From positions 1,240,001 through 1,304,000 of the forward strand of contig OZ245738.1 in assembly GCA_965227265.1 (NCBI GenBank): a DNA stretch of 64,000 nt. The letters run 5' to 3'. The position numbers were made by a program, and so were the translations under genes. The notes beneath the pieces are model-generated. The model saw nothing but the letters and a program-made list of their open reading frames with translations. It did no database searches and was not told the origin of the DNA. The DNA comes from UBA2336 sp965227265 (GTDB lineage Bacteria; Bacteroidota; Bacteroidia; Cytophagales; Cyclobacteriaceae). Positions within the stretch are counted from its first letter, which is position 1. Each line of letters starts with the position of its first letter. Positions 60,167 through 64,000 of the stretch are shown one piece after another.

Positions 60167-62572
60167 ATGTTCAAAAATTACTTTAAGATTGCTTACCGTA
60201 ATTTCGCGAAGGAAAAGCTCTACTCATTCATTAACGTAATTGGGCTCGCTACCGGCATCGCGTGTTCCTTGCTCATTTTCTTATACGTATCCGATGAGCT
60301 AAGTTATGATCGTCATCATCCTCAGGCAGAACACATTTACCGGGTAAACGAATTTTTTGAAGCGGAAGATGGCTCAGGCGAACGCTCTGCTAGCGCACCC
60401 TTCCCAATGGCCGAGGGCCTGATGATTGATTATCCAAACATGGTTAAAGAGACAGTTCGTCTTTTTGATTTCCAGGCACCTACTTTAACTGTAGTGTATG
60501 AACCAACCGAAAAACAATTTAATGAATCAAATTTCTTTTTCGCAGATTCAACCTATTACAAGCTTTTTGATTTACAGCTTGTAAAAGGTAATCCCGTTAC
60601 TGCGCTTAACAATCCTAATTCCGTCATCATTACGGAACGCATGGCTACAAAGTATTTTCAGGATGATGAGCCGATAGGGAAGATGCTTCGTTTTCAAGGT
60701 CGAATAGATCTGTTGATAACCGGAGTTATGAAGGAGATGCCATCAACCTCGCACTTCAAAGCCGACTTTCTCGCTTCCTTTTCAAGCCTCCGAAACTTTT
60801 ATAATGGACAGCTTCCCAATGGCTGGTATTGGAATCCTTGCTGGACATACATTTTACTGGATGAAAATACTAAGGCTGCTGATCTTGAAGCAAGGTTGCC
60901 GGAGTTTGTACAAAAACATTTGCCGGACTTTATTAAAGATGATGTTTATTTAAAGCTTCAGCTACTTACCGATATCCATTTAAAATCGCATTTACAATTT
61001 GAAATTGAAGCTAATAGTAGTGAAGCTAATATCTACTTGTTCTCAGGTGTTGCAGTTTTTGTACTGTTAATCGCGTGCATAAACTTTATGAATTTGTCTA
61101 CCGCACGGTCTATGAACCGTGCGAAAGAAGTGGGGATGCGTAAAGCAATCGGTGGACAAAAGCATCAACTTATCGTACAATTTCTACTGGAATCTATTAT
61201 GATGAGTTTTCTCGCGATTATAGTGGCTGTATTGTTTGTTTACTTAAGCCTCTTCTGGTTTAATAATTTTGCAGATAAAAATCTTGCACTCGATTTGACA
61301 AATCCGCTAATTGTTTGTGGTCTTCTTTTAACCGGTGTAGGGGTGGGGCTTGTTTCAGGAATCTATCCGGCTGTTGTGTTAACTTCATTTAATCCTGCAA
61401 AAGCATTAAAAGCCAAACGAGAACACAGCCAAGGTCTATCCTTTAGAAAGGTTTTAGTTGTATTGCAATTTTCCATATCTATTATCCTGATCATTTGCAC
61501 CGGAGTAGCCATCGAACAATTGAGTTTTTTGCAAAATGAAGATATAGGTTTTAAAAAGGACCACATTCTGATGGTGCCTGTAATTGGTACTCCTATAGCC
61601 CCCAAATACCAATCGTTTATTGACGAAGCACTTAAATATGAAGGTATCAAATCCATTACAGCGCTTGAAGAAGTGCTCGGTGCAAAGCATCAGGGTGCGA
61701 ACTATCAGTTTGAGGGAATGGAAGCTTCCAATCTTTTTTCTAGGCTTAATGTAAGGCATGATTTTCTTAAAACGTTTGATATACCATTGGCTGCCGGTCG
61801 AGACTATTCGCGTGATGTACACACGGATGACAGCCTGGCGTTGGTGGTGAATGAAACACTTGTAAAAGGTTTTGGCTGGACGGCAGAACAAGCAATCGGG
61901 AAGCCTTATAATTTTGGTCGCTTCAGAGGCCAAATCATTGGCGTTACAAAAGATTTTAATTTTTCCTCCAAACACGAAGCGATTGCTCCAATAGTATTGC
62001 ACCTGAATACTAATCCCGGAGCCTTTAATTTATTTATTAAATACATGGCCGTAAAGGTTGATGGAAATTCAATTCAAGGCTCAGTCGCTACACTTGAAAG
62101 AATCTGGAAGGAAGTATTACCCGATAGACCCTTTGAATATTTCTTCTTAGACAATGAATTGGCAAACCTTTATAAGTCAGAAGCGAACCTAAGTAAGGTT
62201 GCCGGTACATTCTCAATGCTCGCCATTTTTGTCGCTTGCCTGGGATTGTTTGGTCTGGCCTCTTTTAATGCTGAACAACGTAGAAAAGAAATCGGTATCA
62301 GAAAAGTACTGGGCAGCTCAGTGCAGCAGATTATCTTCCTGGTATTCTCAGATTATAGTAAACTACTTTTGGCAGCAATTATAATTGCTTGTCCGGTAGC
62401 GTATTTTGGAATGGATCGTTGGCTAACTACGTTTGCCTATCGTATCGATATTCCATTGCTCTTGTTTGTTTTTGCTTCTGTTATTACGGTAGTTATTGCG
62501 TTACTGACAGTAAGCTACAAATCAATTTCTGTAGCCCGGTCAAACCCGGTTGATTCGCTTAAGTATGAATAA
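60167..62572 (+). CDS. MacB/FtsX-type ABC transporter permease
   Basis: The 801-residue inner-membrane protein has the double MacB/FtsX layout of Bacteroidota. It opens with YFKIAYRNFAKEKLYSFINV and IGLATGIACSLLIFLYVSDE, followed by a large periplasmic MacB-core domain. Three helices around residues 280-420 come next (VFVLLIACINFMNLSTARSM, RAKEVGMRKAIGGQKHQLIV). A second FtsX unit begins near residue 425 and ends with AEQRRKEIGIRKVLGSSVQQ and YKSISVARSNPVDSLKYE. It carries no ATPase domain and none is adjacent, so it needs a separate ATPase. Such proteins are often orphan paralogues in this phylum. Confidence 0.93.
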   Translation: MFKNYFKIAYRNFAKEKLYSFINVIGLATGIACSLLIFLYVSDELSYDRHHPQAEHIYRVNEFFEAEDGSGERSASAPFPMAEGLMIDYPNMVKETVRLFDFQAPTLTVVYEPTEKQFNESNFFFADSTYYKLFDLQLVKGNPVTALNNPNSVIITERMATKYFQDDEPIGKMLRFQGRIDLLITGVMKEMPSTSHFKADFLASFSSLRNFYNGQLPNGWYWNPCWTYILLDENTKAADLEARLPEFVQKHLPDFIKDDVYLKLQLLTDIHLKSHLQFEIEANSSEANIYLFSGVAVFVLLIACINFMNLSTARSMNRAKEVGMRKAIGGQKHQLIVQFLLESIMMSFLAIIVAVLFVYLSLFWFNNFADKNLALDLTNPLIVCGLLLTGVGVGLVSGIYPAVVLTSFNPAKALKAKREHSQGLSFRKVLVVLQFSISIILIICTGVAIEQLSFLQNEDIGFKKDHILMVPVIGTPIAPKYQSFIDEALKYEGIKSITALEEVLGAKHQGANYQFEGMEASNLFSRLNVRHDFLKTFDIPLAAGRDYSRDVHTDDSLALVVNETLVKGFGWTAEQAIGKPYNFGRFRGQIIGVTKDFNFSSKHEAIAPIVLHLNTNPGAFNLFIKYMAVKVDGNSIQGSVATLERIWKEVLPDRPFEYFFLDNELANLYKSEANLSKVAGTFSMLAIFVACLGLFGLASFNAEQRRKEIGIRKVLGSSVQQIIFLVFSDYSKLLLAAIIIACPVAYFGMDRWLTTFAYRIDIPLLLFVFASVITVVIALLTVSYKSISVARSNPVDSLKYE

Positions 62573-62577
62573 AAAAA

Positions 62578-62602
62578 ATCCAGGATGTAATGATCCTGGA
62601 TT
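62578..62602. terminator. Bidirectional terminator
   Basis: AATCCAGGA (62578-62586) pairs with TCCTGGATT (62594-62602). A run of A precedes it (62571-62578), giving a T run on the minus strand. It serves the permease gene and the convergent lipoprotein gene. Confidence 0.88.
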
Positions 62603-62628
62603 CTTAAATAAGGGTTTTTGAAAATAGA

Positions 62629-63393
62629 CTAGTCTACTTTCACAACTGTGTTACTTTCAATATTCAATTCATAGGTATCGTCAGAAACTCTGATTGTAGC
62701 TTTTCTGGAAGAACCTGTTCCGCTGAATGTAACCTCAGCATCGAATGAATAGCTTCCTCTGCCTTCAATGCTACCGCTTGCACTTATATCGGCCTTACCG
62801 CTGGTTACTTTATGATTAGATTTTGCTACTACGATATTCTCAGTAACGTTTATATCGATGTTATGCTCACCTTCTTCTGAAACTTCACCATTGACTTTGG
62901 TTTTGAAATCTCCTTCACGTGAGTAAGAGCCATCAATTTCAAATGAATCGTCTTCATCACTCAATCCGGTAATCATTAACTCCGCATCACCCGAATAGCT
63001 GGATTCAAATCTTGGCCCGTTATAGCTTCCAGTATAACCGAAATCCACACGGAAACTTTCAGCCTCCTCGTTTTCATTACAGTTAAGCTCAAGCAAGAAG
63101 TCAGAATTATAGACGTATGTAATTCCGCCCAATGTTCCTGCTAAATCTAAACCAGATTCAGTCTCAACTCCACATTCAGCGTTTTGCCTTCCTGCCTCAT
63201 CGCCATCAGCATACATTGAAGCTTGTTCCGCAGAACCTGCAAAACCGGAGCTACCCATCGAAGAAGCTACCATTTCGGCTTGTTCTTCAGAAGACAGCTT
63301 CGCTGTGTTCTTGTTGTCATCATCATTACAGGCCACTGCTAATAATCCCAGGATTGCAAATGCACCTATCTTTAACGTTTTCATTTTTTTCAT
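62629..63393 (-). CDS. Lipoprotein of unknown function
   Basis: The 254-residue product has a lipobox (FAILGLLAVACNDDD, Cys near 22) with a DDD linker as common in Bacteroidota surface lipoproteins. Ser, Gly and acidic residues dominate, in regular beta-type stretches (GSYNGPRFESSYSGDAELMI, SIEGRGSYSFDAEVTFSGTG), suggesting a beta-helix or barrel-like fold. The start is taken as ATG 63393 (MKKMKTLKIGAF); ATG 63408 and 63384 are alternatives. I do not recognise a family. Confidence 0.75.
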   Translation of the reverse strand: MKKMKTLKIGAFAILGLLAVACNDDDNKNTAKLSSEEQAEMVASSMGSSGFAGSAEQASMYADGDEAGRQNAECGVETESGLDLAGTLGGITYVYNSDFLLELNCNENEEAESFRVDFGYTGSYNGPRFESSYSGDAELMITGLSDEDDSFEIDGSYSREGDFKTKVNGEVSEEGEHNIDINVTENIVVAKSNHKVTSGKADISASGSIEGRGSYSFDAEVTFSGTGSSRKATIRVSDDTYELNIESNTVVKVD

Positions 63394-63536
63394 AATTTGG
63401 TTGAACATTTATTTCCCGTTAGATCATAAATCGCATGCGAGGTTTAATGCGTTCTATGAATGAATGTGGAATGATCAACCAGTTGCAGCTAATAGCGTTA
63501 AACAGCATTAGACTTCGAGGAGCTGTAGAATAGGAA

Positions 63537-63989
63537 TTATTGGATTTCCAGAATAGTAAATTCCTGCTGATTCAATGAAAATGTATCCTTCTCTTTAAGA
63601 CCGATTAGTTTTTGAGCAATCGGGGAGGACGTAGAAATTGTAAAGAATGTCAGATCCGAAAGTTGCTGCTGGCCAGCATTAATTGCGATGAAGAAATTTC
63701 CACGTGAGGTGAAGATTAAACTTCCTGGTCTGATAACATCACTTTTTGTATCCACTCTAATCCGGGATAATTCTTGCTTCATTCTTTTGGCTTCTGCCAA
63801 CTGGCCTTGATATTTATCAATTTCCAATTGAGCCATAGACCTACCAGTTTCATATTTGTCACCCGCTGAGCTTTTCGTTTCCTCGTTGGCCGATTGCTGA
63901 ATATCTTTAATATCATTTTCCAGCGAAGTGATTCGATTATTTACATACGTATCACAGGCATCAAAAAGCTGTTGTTTTAAAAATCTCAT
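63537..63989 (-). CDS. GreA/GreB-like protein
   Basis: The 150-residue protein has an N-terminal coiled coil (residues about 15-85, RITSLENDIKDIQQSANEET, AQLEIDKYQGQLAEAKRMKQ) and a C-terminal domain that ends ISTSSPIAQKLIGLKEKDTF then SLNQQEFTILEIQ. The S-P-[IL]-x-x-x-L-[IL]-G-x-x-x-G/D-D-x-[FV] run is that of the GreA/GreB C-terminal domain. The order of coiled coil then domain also fits Gre factors, but the acidic tip residues (D-E pair) are not clear, so transcript-cleavage activity is uncertain. Databases often label such proteins 3-oxoacyl-ACP synthase, which is wrong. It has no neighbour in its operon within the window. Confidence 0.8.
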   Translation of the reverse strand: MRFLKQQLFDACDTYVNNRITSLENDIKDIQQSANEETKSSAGDKYETGRSMAQLEIDKYQGQLAEAKRMKQELSRIRVDTKSDVIRPGSLIFTSRGNFFIAINAGQQQLSDLTFFTISTSSPIAQKLIGLKEKDTFSLNQQEFTILEIQ

Positions 63990-64000
63990 TCTGCGTTAAT

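Noticed and set aside
61454..62002. 182-codon minus-strand frame within the permease gene
   Set aside because: It lies wholly inside a clear MacB-type gene and its product has an implausible Arg/Lys/Phe/Tyr-rich composition.

Overview
The window reads as chromosomal DNA of an aerobic, non-fermenting Bacteroidota bacterium, most likely a Cytophagales-type lineage (inference). The support is: proteins with C-terminal type IX secretion (T9SS) sorting domains; families typical of the phylum (DUF2911, DUF3667, YpdA-like reductase, DUF2846, PD40/OmpA proteins); several -7 boxes of the phylum's TAnnTTTG form; almost no Shine-Dalgarno sequences; and many small lipoproteins. I see no prophage, insertion sequence, CRISPR array, rRNA operon or plasmid functions. 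It is core-like, gene-dense sequence in mixed orientation.

Left part (1-5.1 kb): a secreted unknown protein, then a tightly coupled set of a 39-residue membrane protein, an SSS symporter and a YpdA-type reductase, then a DUF2911 protein and a 3-methyladenine DNA glycosylase. The last four large genes carry six single-base frameshifts within 4.3 kb, almost all in short homopolymers, while the other 59 kb is nearly clean. From 5 to 11 kb: a PD40/OmpA envelope protein, gamma-glutamyltranspeptidase, a TetR regulator, small secreted proteins and tRNA-Asp(GTC) with a full promoter and terminator. From 11 to 22 kb: accA; an MBL hydrolase/patatin/urocanase run; two small outer-membrane barrels; tyrS; a SulP transporter with a beta-carbonic anhydrase (probable bicarbonate uptake); and a MazG-like pyrophosphohydrolase.

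Middle (22-47 kb): small conserved Bacteroidota proteins, a tail-specific protease, a 1031-residue ABCG-type transporter with a TerB-like front, a DUF3667 protein, an ABC-F ATPase, an M61 peptidase lipoprotein, a PorE-like TPR/PD40/OmpA protein followed by a CDP-alcohol phosphatidyltransferase, a bifunctional penicillin-binding protein and an RDD protein, an ECF sigma factor, a fatty acid desaturase with a cold-shock protein and a DEAD-box helicase (a plausible cold/membrane-fluidity group), a nitronate monooxygenase and a methyltransferase.

Right part (47-64 kb): a secreted FGE/SUMF1-fold protein lacking the catalytic cysteines, followed by an 892-residue protein made of six ~111-residue repeats and a T9SS tail; an acyl-CoA oxidase-like dehydrogenase; DNA polymerase IV; a four-PAS histidine kinase facing a membrane protein with only a HisKA domain; a T9SS-targeted SGNH hydrolase; a MacB-type permease; a lipoprotein; and a GreA/GreB-like protein. 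The most promising undescribed items are a perfect 15-bp palindrome, TAGGAGTWACTCCTA, placed at nearly the same distance before two unrelated genes (9.86 and 55.57 kb), the repeat/FGE-like secreted pair, and the ATPase-less sensor beside a full kinase. No clearly new multi-gene defence or biosynthetic system is visible.
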